Of a stretch of 64,000 nucleotides of DNA, positions 1-7,574 are shown piece by piece. Both the position numbers and the translations under genes were made by a program. Source of the stretch: UBA7957 sp965222695 (lineage in GTDB: Bacteria > Pseudomonadota > Gammaproteobacteria > Granulosicoccales > Granulosicoccaceae); NCBI GenBank assembly GCA_965222695.1, contig OZ244967.1:4650001-4714000 (forward strand), in the 5' to 3' direction. How positions within the stretch are numbered: the stretch's first letter is position 1; the number at the start of each line of letters is the position of its first letter. The notes below the pieces were generated by a model. That model made no database searches and was not told where the DNA came from. It saw nothing but the letters and a program-made list of their open reading frames with translations.

Positions 1-1313
1 TGTATTGTATTAATCGTGCGCGCCGGCAACCGAGCTATAACTTTGCCGTAGTGTTCTTAGACCTGGACCGGTTTAAGTTTATCAATGACAGTATGGGTCA
101 TATGGTAGGGGATCAATTCCTAATCGAGGTTTCCAATCGAATCGACCGACAACTGCGGGAAATGGACACCCTGGCCCGTCTGGGCGGTGATGAATTTACC
201 ATTCTGTTCGATGATATTGACGGCGTGCGATCCGTCACCCGGATTGTCGACAGAATTCTAAAAGAAGTGGCCAAGCCATTCACTCTTGACGATCAAGACG
301 TTGCCGTAAGTTGCAGTATGGGAATAACGCTGAGCAATATGGGATACACTAAACCGCAGGATATGCTGCGGGATGCAGACACGGCTATGTACAGGGCGAA
401 AGCTCTGGGCAAAGACCGTTATGAAATTTTCGACAAAGAAATGCATCAGCATGTGTTGTCAATCATGCAACTGGAGAGAGAATTGCGCACCGCCTCCTCT
501 GAAGGGCAATTTCGTGTGTATTACCAACCGATTCTTTCCATCAAGGAAAATAAAATTGCCGGATTTGAAGCTTTGCTTCGTTGGAAACATCCCGAACGGG
601 GTATCATCAAGCCCCGCGAGTTTATTGCTGCCGCAGAGGAATCGGCCTTGATCGTAAAGATCGGGCGTTGGGTTTTACGCGAGGCCTGCTTTCAGTTGCG
701 CCAATGGCAGGAGGAAAATCCGGAATTGGAAAACTCCTTCGTCAGTGTCAATGTGTCCAGCCGCGAATTCGCTCAGCCGGATATTGTAAATGTGGTGGAG
801 GAAGTATTATCCGAATCGGCACTGGATCCGGCTTGCCTTAAACTGGAATTAACGGAAAATGTTTTGATTGAAAACTCAGACCAGGCACTTGAGGTATTGA
901 ATCAATTGCGTGGAATGGGAATACATTTATCGATTGATGATTTCGGAACCGGCTATTCTTCGTTCAGCTATTTGCATAAATTTCCGTTCGATGTGTTGAA
1001 AATTGATCGAAGTTTTATTTCTCAGTTCGACAAGGATGAGAAAAGTCGCGAGATCGTGAGCGCAATCATCTCGCTGGCGCATAATCTGGGTTTAACCGTC
1101 GTCGCTGAAGGAAGTGAAACCCTGGAAGAGCTTGAGCAACTTAAAACACTGGACTGTGAGTACAGCCAGGGCTATGTGTTTTCCAAGCCCTTGAATCCGG
1201 ATGCAACTCTGGGGTTGATTAAATCGGATTTGACGGCCCTGAGGATTGCTGATCAAAGAGCAGCGAAAAAGACTTCCGCTGAACAAAAACAGTATCTTGC
1301 TGGGAATAAGTAA
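1..1313 (+). CDS. GGDEF-EAL cyclic-di-GMP signalling protein (5' truncated)
   Basis: The reading frame is open from base 3, so the N-terminus lies outside the window; the GTG at 51 is internal. The visible 436 residues hold a diguanylate cyclase domain with an intact GGDEF motif (visible residues about 61-65) preceded five residues earlier by an RxxD inhibitory site (REMD), then a c-di-GMP phosphodiesterase domain with EALL (about 189), an ELTEN motif, DDFGTGYSS and the KIDRSFI strand. Both halves therefore keep their signature residues, and it could make or degrade c-di-GMP, or use GTP binding on the GGDEF side to tune the EAL side. The missing N-terminus would normally carry the sensor domain. 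It is convergent with rdgC. Domain assignment is certain; net enzymatic direction is not. Confidence 0.95.
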   Translation, partial: YCINRARRQPSYNFAVVFLDLDRFKFINDSMGHMVGDQFLIEVSNRIDRQLREMDTLARLGGDEFTILFDDIDGVRSVTRIVDRILKEVAKPFTLDDQDVAVSCSMGITLSNMGYTKPQDMLRDADTAMYRAKALGKDRYEIFDKEMHQHVLSIMQLERELRTASSEGQFRVYYQPILSIKENKIAGFEALLRWKHPERGIIKPREFIAAAEESALIVKIGRWVLREACFQLRQWQEENPELENSFVSVNVSSREFAQPDIVNVVEEVLSESALDPACLKLELTENVLIENSDQALEVLNQLRGMGIHLSIDDFGTGYSSFSYLHKFPFDVLKIDRSFISQFDKDEKSREIVSAIISLAHNLGLTVVAEGSETLEELEQLKTLDCEYSQGYVFSKPLNPDATLGLIKSDLTALRIADQRAAKKTSAEQKQYLAGNK

Positions 1314-1332
1314 AGCATTCCGTTACAGTACA

Positions 1333-2250
1333 CTAGGTCTCATCGGCAATTCCACCGAAAATTTCCGTCAGCCGGGGAACAAGCCTCGCCAGTTCCAGAC
1401 TCGACAAAGTAAATGCGGCGTCAAACTCGGCAGCGGGATCGGCTGAGCCGTCTTCACCGGCCTGCTCTTTCAGTACATCGCTGAAACGCAGTTTTTTAAT
1501 TGAAAGTTCATTGTCCAACACAAACGACAATGAATCCTGCCATTGTAGTGCCAGTTTGACGGCGAATTTTCCGGCCTGCAGATGTGCTCTTATTTCGTCG
1601 GATTCCAGTAACTGATGTCTACTACAACGAACGACACCTCCTTCATCATCCGTGGCAGTCAATTCGCATTCACGGCCAATGGTGATATCCTCCGGTGTCG
1701 CAAGCCTGCCTTCGAGCCAGCCGGTGAAAAAGGAGGCGGGAGCTTCCTTTACCTCCAGGGGCTTGATCGGAAGACTGCCAAGCGTTTTTCTCAAATAGGA
1801 CGTGAATTCATCGGCCCGCTTGGCACTGGACGAGTCTACCAGTAGATAGCCCAGTTCGGGGGCCAATAGACCATAAGTAAAAATCGAGCGGGTAAATGCC
1901 CTGGGCGTCAATTCCATTACAGTCTCATCCTTTATTTCATCACGCTCCCTTCGGCTCAGTTTACGCATCTGCTCCTCTTCAATGCATCCAACCCGTTCAT
2001 TGACAAAATCTTTGATCACACTTGCGGGAAGAATGCGTTCCTGTTTTTTTGCGCAAAGTAAAATAAAACCAAAGCCCGAGTGAACAAGACTTTCTCCCTG
2101 CGTGCCCATCGGACTGGACCACCCGTAGCTGCTTAAGGCTTGGCTGAGGCAGGGTGTAAAGCGGTCTTTTTCAAGTTTTTTTTCCAGCGATTCTAAGTCA
2201 AAGGTCGGCTCTTGGGTAAAGCGGTAGATCACTATATTTTTAAACCACAC
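1333..2250 (-). CDS. rdgC: Recombination-associated protein RdgC
   Basis: 305 residues with the typical RdgC opening (VWFKNIVIYRFTQ) and closing layout, close to the roughly 303 residues of the E. coli protein. RdgC is a ring-shaped, nonspecific DNA-binding protein that restrains RecA-dependent recombination. I start it at GTG 2250, which aligns with the family N-terminus; an upstream in-frame extension to 2301 adds 17 residues (MSDRMRTP...) that the family lacks. It is monocistronic by spacing, convergent with the GGDEF-EAL gene and separated by 160 bp from the next leftward gene. Confidence 0.93.
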   Translation of the reverse strand: MWFKNIVIYRFTQEPTFDLESLEKKLEKDRFTPCLSQALSSYGWSSPMGTQGESLVHSGFGFILLCAKKQERILPASVIKDFVNERVGCIEEEQMRKLSRRERDEIKDETVMELTPRAFTRSIFTYGLLAPELGYLLVDSSSAKRADEFTSYLRKTLGSLPIKPLEVKEAPASFFTGWLEGRLATPEDITIGRECELTATDDEGGVVRCSRHQLLESDEIRAHLQAGKFAVKLALQWQDSLSFVLDNELSIKKLRFSDVLKEQAGEDGSADPAAEFDAAFTLSSLELARLVPRLTEIFGGIADET

Positions 2251-2410
2251 GGATAGAGTCCTTTGTATAGTGGGAGCAGGTGTCCGCATTCGGTCTGACA
2301 CCTTTGCCCCGGCAAAAAGGCAGGAATTTTACCCGAAACAATCGCGGCCTGCAGGACCATCCGGATAGATTACGCCCAAATAAATAGCATTTGGGACGGG
2401 GGAAATAAGA

Positions 2411-3367
2411 CTATTTGCAGAATTTGGTGTCAAAGGCGGCGGAGAACCTGTCCAGATCCGAGAAAGGGAGAAAGTTGATTCCGGCTGCCGCCTTGCGGCC
2501 GCCTCCGCTTGTAAACTGGCGGCACAGCTCGTCCGCTCCGGTTTTATTATTCAAAGGTGCGCGGACGCTCACCTGATAATTCTCATTTGGCAGTTCCGTG
2601 AGCAGGGCATGTGCTCTGTCCGGAAAGTCGCGGGCCAATTGATTGCTGTACACGCCGCTTACCCGCCGGGCCCAGGGATGGTCCGGAAAGATAAAGAGAG
2701 CACAGCGATCGCTTATCCGCTCCGGACTGACATCACTTGCGCGCTGCATATCCTGTGAATATCCGTCACTCAATTGTTTGAATGCTTCGTCTTCATCAAT
2801 AAAGTCAAAGGGTGATGAATAGGGAGAAACTTTTTGATATAGCGATTTTGGATGAAAGAATAAATCCTCAATCCGGCTGCCGTAGCCGTTATAGTTGAGC
2901 AGGGTTCCGAGAATCTCCAGTTGTTGCAATGCTCCCTGATCGAGGTTTAATTCCCTCGCGGCGGCGACCGCGGAGTCGAACAGATTATCGCCGAAGGCCG
3001 CTACAATGGCCCAGGGACGGAATTTTCCTTCCAGATGATTATTGACTAAAAGCCCGGTGCAAACATCGCTGGCTGTATCGATCTGGGCCATCAGAGAAGG
3101 ATGTTGCGGGATATCGCCGGCATAATGGTGATCGAAGTAATCTACAGAGACGCCCTCTTGCAGCAATCGATCCAAATCCTTGCGGTTTTTATCCATCGAA
3201 ATATCGAGTACTGTTGCGGAATCACCGGGTTCTCCCTCGATCTGTTCCAACAGTGCGATATCCCTTTTCACACCCGTGATCAGCTGGCTGTCTTTTGGGT
3301 AGGCGAGTCTGAGCTGGTGCAGTGAACATATACCATCCGCGTCGCCGTTAAATACGTCATAATGCAT
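2411..3367 (-). CDS. DHH/DHHA1-family phosphoesterase
   Basis: 318 residues. The N-terminal NGDADG motif (residues 7-12), the DISMD motif and the DHH triad (residues 79-81, FDHHYAGD) are the metal-binding signatures of the DHH superfamily, and SGGGRKAAAG near the C-terminus is the DHHA1 substrate-binding glycine-rich motif. Relatives include RecJ exonuclease and NrnA-type nanoRNase/phosphatases. This one is small and lacks the RecJ OB-fold, so a phosphoesterase acting on short oligonucleotides or a nucleotide phosphate is the reasonable call; the substrate cannot be read from sequence. It follows pyrD on the same strand after 30 bp and probably shares its transcript. Confidence 0.85.
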   Translation of the reverse strand: MHYDVFNGDADGICSLHQLRLAYPKDSQLITGVKRDIALLEQIEGEPGDSATVLDISMDKNRKDLDRLLQEGVSVDYFDHHYAGDIPQHPSLMAQIDTASDVCTGLLVNNHLEGKFRPWAIVAAFGDNLFDSAVAAARELNLDQGALQQLEILGTLLNYNGYGSRIEDLFFHPKSLYQKVSPYSSPFDFIDEDEAFKQLSDGYSQDMQRASDVSPERISDRCALFIFPDHPWARRVSGVYSNQLARDFPDRAHALLTELPNENYQVSVRAPLNNKTGADELCRQFTSGGGRKAAAGINFLPFSDLDRFSAAFDTKFCK

Positions 3368-3397
3368 AATTTACTTCAGGCTCTAAGGCCCGCTGTT

Positions 3398-4420
3398 TTA
3401 TAACTGATACCTGAGTTTCCGAGCGATCTCCCTGATCAAACAAGGCCCTTTATAAATGAAACCTGAATAAAGCTGAACCAGGCTCGCGCCGGCGTCGATT
3501 TTTGCCTGTGCGTCGGCAAGGTTCATAATACCGCCCACTCCGATAATTGGGGTTGTACCCGCAAGCGCCGTGCCCAATTTGCTGATGATCATGGTGCTTT
3601 TGCGCATTAAGGGTGCGCCGCTGAGTCCGCCGGTTTCGTCCGCGTTGGGCAGACCTTCCACGCCATCACGATCATTGGTTGTATTGGTAGCAATTACGCA
3701 ATCGATTTCGTGTCTGATCACGCTTTGGGAAAATTCATCCAGCTGATCGTCGGTCAGGTCGGGCGCAATTTTTACCGCGATGGGAACGTAGCGGTCATGC
3801 AATTGTGCCAGCTCAAACTGGGTTTGCTTCAGATCAACAAACAGATGATCGAGCATCCGGCCGTGCTGAAGCTCTCTCAGGCCCGGCGTATTGGGCGATG
3901 AGATATTGACAGTGACATAGTCTGCATAGGGATAGACTTTTTCCAGGCAGTACAGGTAATCACCATTGGCCGATTCGAGCGGCGTGTCTTTGTTTTTACC
4001 GATGTTGATTCCCAATATGCCTCCGTATCTATGGCTTTTGACGTTTTGAATCAAATAATCGGCTCCCTCGTTATTGAATCCCATGCGGTTCACGATGGCG
4101 CTTTTCTGCGGAATTCGGAAAAGTCTCGGGGCGGGATTCCCCGGCTGCGCTCTGGGTGTAATCGTGCCGACTTCGATAAAACCGAATCCCAGAGCACCCA
4201 GTCCGTCCAGATAGTCCGCGTTTTTGTCCAGGCCCGCTGCCAGGCCAACGGGGTTTTGAAAGTCGATTCCCATAACCGAGACGGGGTTGTCCGGAATTCT
4301 GGAGCGAAAAGAACTACCGAGCGCTCCAACGGAAATTTTATCCAGTGTGCTCAGAGCAAAATGATGAGCTTTCTCGGCTTCCATACGAAATAAAGCAGAG
4401 CGCAAAAGCTTATAAAACAA
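3398..4420 (-). CDS. pyrD: Dihydroorotate dehydrogenase (quinone), class 2
   Basis: 340 residues, the usual length of membrane-associated class 2 enzymes. It oxidises dihydroorotate to orotate with FMN and passes electrons to the quinone pool, the fourth step of pyrimidine synthesis. Seen: the N-terminal amphipathic helix region, NPVGLAAGLDKN, the GFIEVGTITP strand, NISSPNTPGLRELQ with the catalytic serine, and the phosphate-binding GVGGI. It starts 3 bp after the upstream secreted-protein gene ends, implying co-transcription. Confidence 0.97.
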   Translation of the reverse strand: MFYKLLRSALFRMEAEKAHHFALSTLDKISVGALGSSFRSRIPDNPVSVMGIDFQNPVGLAAGLDKNADYLDGLGALGFGFIEVGTITPRAQPGNPAPRLFRIPQKSAIVNRMGFNNEGADYLIQNVKSHRYGGILGINIGKNKDTPLESANGDYLYCLEKVYPYADYVTVNISSPNTPGLRELQHGRMLDHLFVDLKQTQFELAQLHDRYVPIAVKIAPDLTDDQLDEFSQSVIRHEIDCVIATNTTNDRDGVEGLPNADETGGLSGAPLMRKSTMIISKLGTALAGTTPIIGVGGIMNLADAQAKIDAGASLVQLYSGFIYKGPCLIREIARKLRYQL

Positions 4421-4423
4421 GGT

Positions 4424-5026
4424 TTAGAGTCCTTCGGAATTATCCGGTTCAGTTTGATTGTCAGTCGTTAGCAGGTATTGTAGTTTGATAAAATCCGGAT
4501 TATCCCAGATCAATTTAATCCTGTAATGGGTTTGATCCCATTCGAACTCGGCATGGCCGCGACCCGCAATGATCGCATTCAAGCGCGAGCTGCGGGAACC
4601 GGCATATGCAGGAAAATCACTGAAGTCGCTACCTCTTCCGTACAGACGAACAAGTTTGACTTTCCATGAGGTATAGTTGATCCAGCCGCCGGGTGTTTCC
4701 AATCTTGTTACAGCCAGCGTAAGATTGTCTTGTGATTGCAGCATTATGGTTTTTCCATTTTCCACAAAACTGTAAATTGTATTACCATCATCGGTTTCAG
4801 TGACGGTGGGTGCATCGCTTAAATGTGCAATATTGGTGTCTGTTTCTCCTCCGAGGCAGTATTGATTAAAAACAACTTTCGCACATTCTCTGGCCGCCAG
4901 GGGCGTGTGCGCGAGCCATGTTAAACTTATCAGAGAGAAGCATGCCAACAACAACTTTCCGGGTCTTGTTATGATTCCCTGATCATCCGAAGAGGCAGAT
5001 TTTTGTATTTTGTCAGTTAATTTCAT
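4424..5026 (-). CDS. Uncharacterised secreted protein
   Basis: 200 residues from the ATG at 5026. A longer frame reaches 5107 but would overlap the divergent holA start by 33 bp and begins with non-conserved sequence. The N-terminus has a long polar leader (about 24 residues) then a hydrophobic core (LLLACFSLISLTWLA) and a plausible signal-peptidase site after PLAA, so I expect export to the periplasm. The mature part begins with two cysteines about ten residues apart (REC, YC) that could form a disulfide, followed by beta-rich sequence with many T, N and W residues. No family recognised. It lies immediately upstream of pyrD, probably by operon chance. Confidence 0.7.
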   Translation of the reverse strand: MKLTDKIQKSASSDDQGIITRPGKLLLACFSLISLTWLAHTPLAARECAKVVFNQYCLGGETDTNIAHLSDAPTVTETDDGNTIYSFVENGKTIMLQSQDNLTLAVTRLETPGGWINYTSWKVKLVRLYGRGSDFSDFPAYAGSRSSRLNAIIAGRGHAEFEWDQTHYRIKLIWDNPDFIKLQYLLTTDNQTEPDNSEGL

Positions 5027-5074
5027 CTCAGTACATTTTGCGGCAGCCCATAGTCCTGTGCAAGTCGAATTCCA

Positions 5075-6112
5075 ATGAAGATATACCCTAATCGCCTCAG
5101 CGAACATCTACGCCAGGGATTGAAACCCGTATACGTGATCAGCGGTGAGGAACAGCTGCAGGTCAACGAATGTTGCGATGCCATAAGGGCCTGTGCCCGT
5201 TCGCAAGGGTTTGCTGAACGCGCGGTCTATTCGGTTGATATAGACACTAATCACGATGAATTTCTGCAATCGGCCGATAATCTTTCGCTATTTGCCGAAA
5301 AAAAAATTCTGGAAATTCGTCTGCCCAGAGGAAAAACCGGTAAGGAGTGGGCCCGGGTCATAAACCGCTATTTGGACAGTCCTCCTGACGACACTTTGCT
5401 CATCATATTCGGCACAAAACTCGAACGTGCTGTACAGTCCAGCGCATGGTACAAAAAAGCCGATAAACTGGGGGGGGTTATCACTGCCTGGCCCAAAAAA
5501 CACCAAGAAATCCTGAACTGGATCGGCAAACGGCTAGGGCAATTGCATTTGCGGGCTTCCCGATCTGCCATAACGCTTATCGCCCGGCGAATCGAAGGGA
5601 ATATGCTGGCGGCTGAACAGGAAATGCAAAAGCTTGCGCTACTCTATCCGGGTGTTGAAATCGGTGATGCCGAGGTCATTTCAGCGGTAGCTGACAGCAG
5701 CCGATACTCGGTTTTCGATCTTAGCAATGCAGCCCTGGACGGAAACGCTGCACGCACGGCAAAAATCCTGTATACCTTGCGTGCCGAAGGAGTATCTGAA
5801 GTGTTGATTCTCTGGTCTGTATCCCAGGAAATAAAACTGGTGAGCGGTATTGCCCAGGCACAGCTGGCGGGCCTGGCATCCGATGCGGCGATCAACGGCG
5901 CAGGAGTCGCCAGAAACAGAATCGGTCTGGTTAAAAAGGCTTTGCACCGTCATACCGAGCGCGATTGGCTCAAGATGCTGGCTAAGGCTATCAGGCTCGA
6001 TAGAATAATAAAAGGACGGGAGTCGGGAGAATTCTGGGATGAGATATTGGAGTTGACCTTGTTTCTTGCAGGACGAAAATTAGAATTGCCCGAAAGTGCT
6101 GAAATATCCTAA
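5075..6112 (+). CDS. holA: DNA polymerase III subunit delta
   Basis: 345 residues. Delta opens the beta sliding clamp as part of the clamp-loader complex. The N-terminus (LKPVYVISGEEQLQ) holds the degenerate Walker-A-like strand of the delta AAA+ fold, the DNLSLFAEKKILEIRLP segment contains the clamp-contacting region, and the C-terminal helical collar (RTAKILYTLRAEGVSEVLILWS) is typical. In many gammaproteobacteria holA sits behind leuS-lptE; here it diverges from a secreted-protein gene instead and leads into asnS after 28 bp. The ribosome-binding site is weak. Confidence 0.95.
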   Translation: MKIYPNRLSEHLRQGLKPVYVISGEEQLQVNECCDAIRACARSQGFAERAVYSVDIDTNHDEFLQSADNLSLFAEKKILEIRLPRGKTGKEWARVINRYLDSPPDDTLLIIFGTKLERAVQSSAWYKKADKLGGVITAWPKKHQEILNWIGKRLGQLHLRASRSAITLIARRIEGNMLAAEQEMQKLALLYPGVEIGDAEVISAVADSSRYSVFDLSNAALDGNAARTAKILYTLRAEGVSEVLILWSVSQEIKLVSGIAQAQLAGLASDAAINGAGVARNRIGLVKKALHRHTERDWLKMLAKAIRLDRIIKGRESGEFWDEILELTLFLAGRKLELPESAEIS

Positions 6113-6140
6113 ACCTCGATAATAAAGGGTCGCAACACAA

Positions 6141-7535
6141 ATGACAGACATGATAAAACAACTCCTCCGCGGTCGGGTGAAAGTCGGCAGCAATGTATCC
6201 GTCGCAGGTTGGGTGCGTAGCCGGCGGGATTCGAAGGCAGGTATTTCGTTTCTTGCCATCTATGATGGTTCCTGCTTCGATCCCGTTCAATTGGTGATTC
6301 CGGATACGCTGTCGAATTATCAGTCACAGATTCTGAAACTGTCTGCCGGTTGTTCAGTCCGGGCAGGCGGAATTCTGGTGGAATCACAGGGCAAGGATCA
6401 GGCTTACGAAATACAGGCCGAGTCGATCGATGTGTTGGGCTGGGTGGATGATCCTGAAGCTTATCCGGTGGCCAAGAAAAGGCATAGTTTCGAATTTCTG
6501 CGTACCGTTGCGCATTTGCGTCCGCGGACCAATGCCTTCGGTGCCGTCAGCCGGGTACGCAGCTGTTTGTCACATGCCATTCACCACTATTTTTACCAAC
6601 GGGGGTATCATTGGGTCAATACGCCGATCATCACGGCCAGTGATGCCGAGGGCGCGGGCGAGATGTTCAGGGTCAGTACACTCGACCTGCAGAACCTGCC
6701 GCGGGATGAAAATCAGCGAGTGGATGTCAGCAAGGATTTTTTCGGCAGCGACTCTTTTTTAACCGTATCAGGACAACTTAACGCCGAAAGCTATGCGCTC
6801 GCCGTCAGTAAAGTCTATACGTTCGGGCCGACGTTCAGGGCCGAGAACTCCAATACCAGCCGGCATCTGGCCGAATTCTGGATGATAGAGCCGGAAGTTG
6901 CGTTTGCGGATTTATCGGACAATGCACAATTGGCAGAGGATTTTCTTAAATATCTGTTTCGTACCGTGTTGGAAGAATGTCCGGACGATATGGCATTTTT
7001 TGCCCAGAGGATTGACAGGCAGGCGATCAGCCGTTTGGAGTCTCTTGCCGAATCTGAATTCGAGCGGATGGAATATTCCGAAGCGATCAGGATTTTGGAG
7101 AATTGCGGAAAGAAGTTTGAGTTTCCGGTGAATTGGGGAGCGGATCTTCAATCCGAACATGAGCGGTTCCTAACCGAAGAGCACTTGGGCAGACCGATAA
7201 TAGTGATGAACTATCCAAAGGATATTAAAGCCTTTTATATGAGACTGAACGATGATGAGAATACCGTGGCAGCCATGGATGTGCTGGTTCCGGGAATCGG
7301 TGAGATCATCGGCGGCAGCCAGCGGGAAGAGCGCCTCTCTCAACTGGATAAGAAACTCGAACAAATGGGGTTGTCGGAGGAACTTTGGTGGTATAGGGAT
7401 TTACGCCGGTATGGGACGGTACCGCATTCCGGTTTCGGCATGGGGTTTGAACGATTGATCAATTACATCACCGGCATGGAAAATATTCGCGATGCCATTC
7501 CTTTTCCCCGTACCCCCAAGCACGCACCTTTTTGA
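6141..7535 (+). CDS. asnS: Asparaginyl-tRNA synthetase
   Basis: 464 residues, class II aminoacyl-tRNA synthetase that charges tRNA-Asn. An N-terminal OB-fold anticodon-binding domain (VSVAGWVRSRRDSKAGISFL) is followed by the catalytic core with motif 2 (TFRAENSNTSRHLAEFWMIEPE) and motif 3 (GFGMGFERLINYITGMENIRDAIPFPRTP). The Asn-type EFWMIEPE and the terminal RTPKHAPF separate it from aspartyl-tRNA synthetase. Its presence suggests direct charging of tRNA-Asn. Convergent with the histidine kinase gene, with 39 bp between stops. Confidence 0.98.
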   Translation: MTDMIKQLLRGRVKVGSNVSVAGWVRSRRDSKAGISFLAIYDGSCFDPVQLVIPDTLSNYQSQILKLSAGCSVRAGGILVESQGKDQAYEIQAESIDVLGWVDDPEAYPVAKKRHSFEFLRTVAHLRPRTNAFGAVSRVRSCLSHAIHHYFYQRGYHWVNTPIITASDAEGAGEMFRVSTLDLQNLPRDENQRVDVSKDFFGSDSFLTVSGQLNAESYALAVSKVYTFGPTFRAENSNTSRHLAEFWMIEPEVAFADLSDNAQLAEDFLKYLFRTVLEECPDDMAFFAQRIDRQAISRLESLAESEFERMEYSEAIRILENCGKKFEFPVNWGADLQSEHERFLTEEHLGRPIIVMNYPKDIKAFYMRLNDDENTVAAMDVLVPGIGEIIGGSQREERLSQLDKKLEQMGLSEELWWYRDLRRYGTVPHSGFGMGFERLINYITGMENIRDAIPFPRTPKHAPF

Positions 7536-7574
7536 TGTATCGGGCGGCTCGCGATGATTTATGCGAAGGATGGA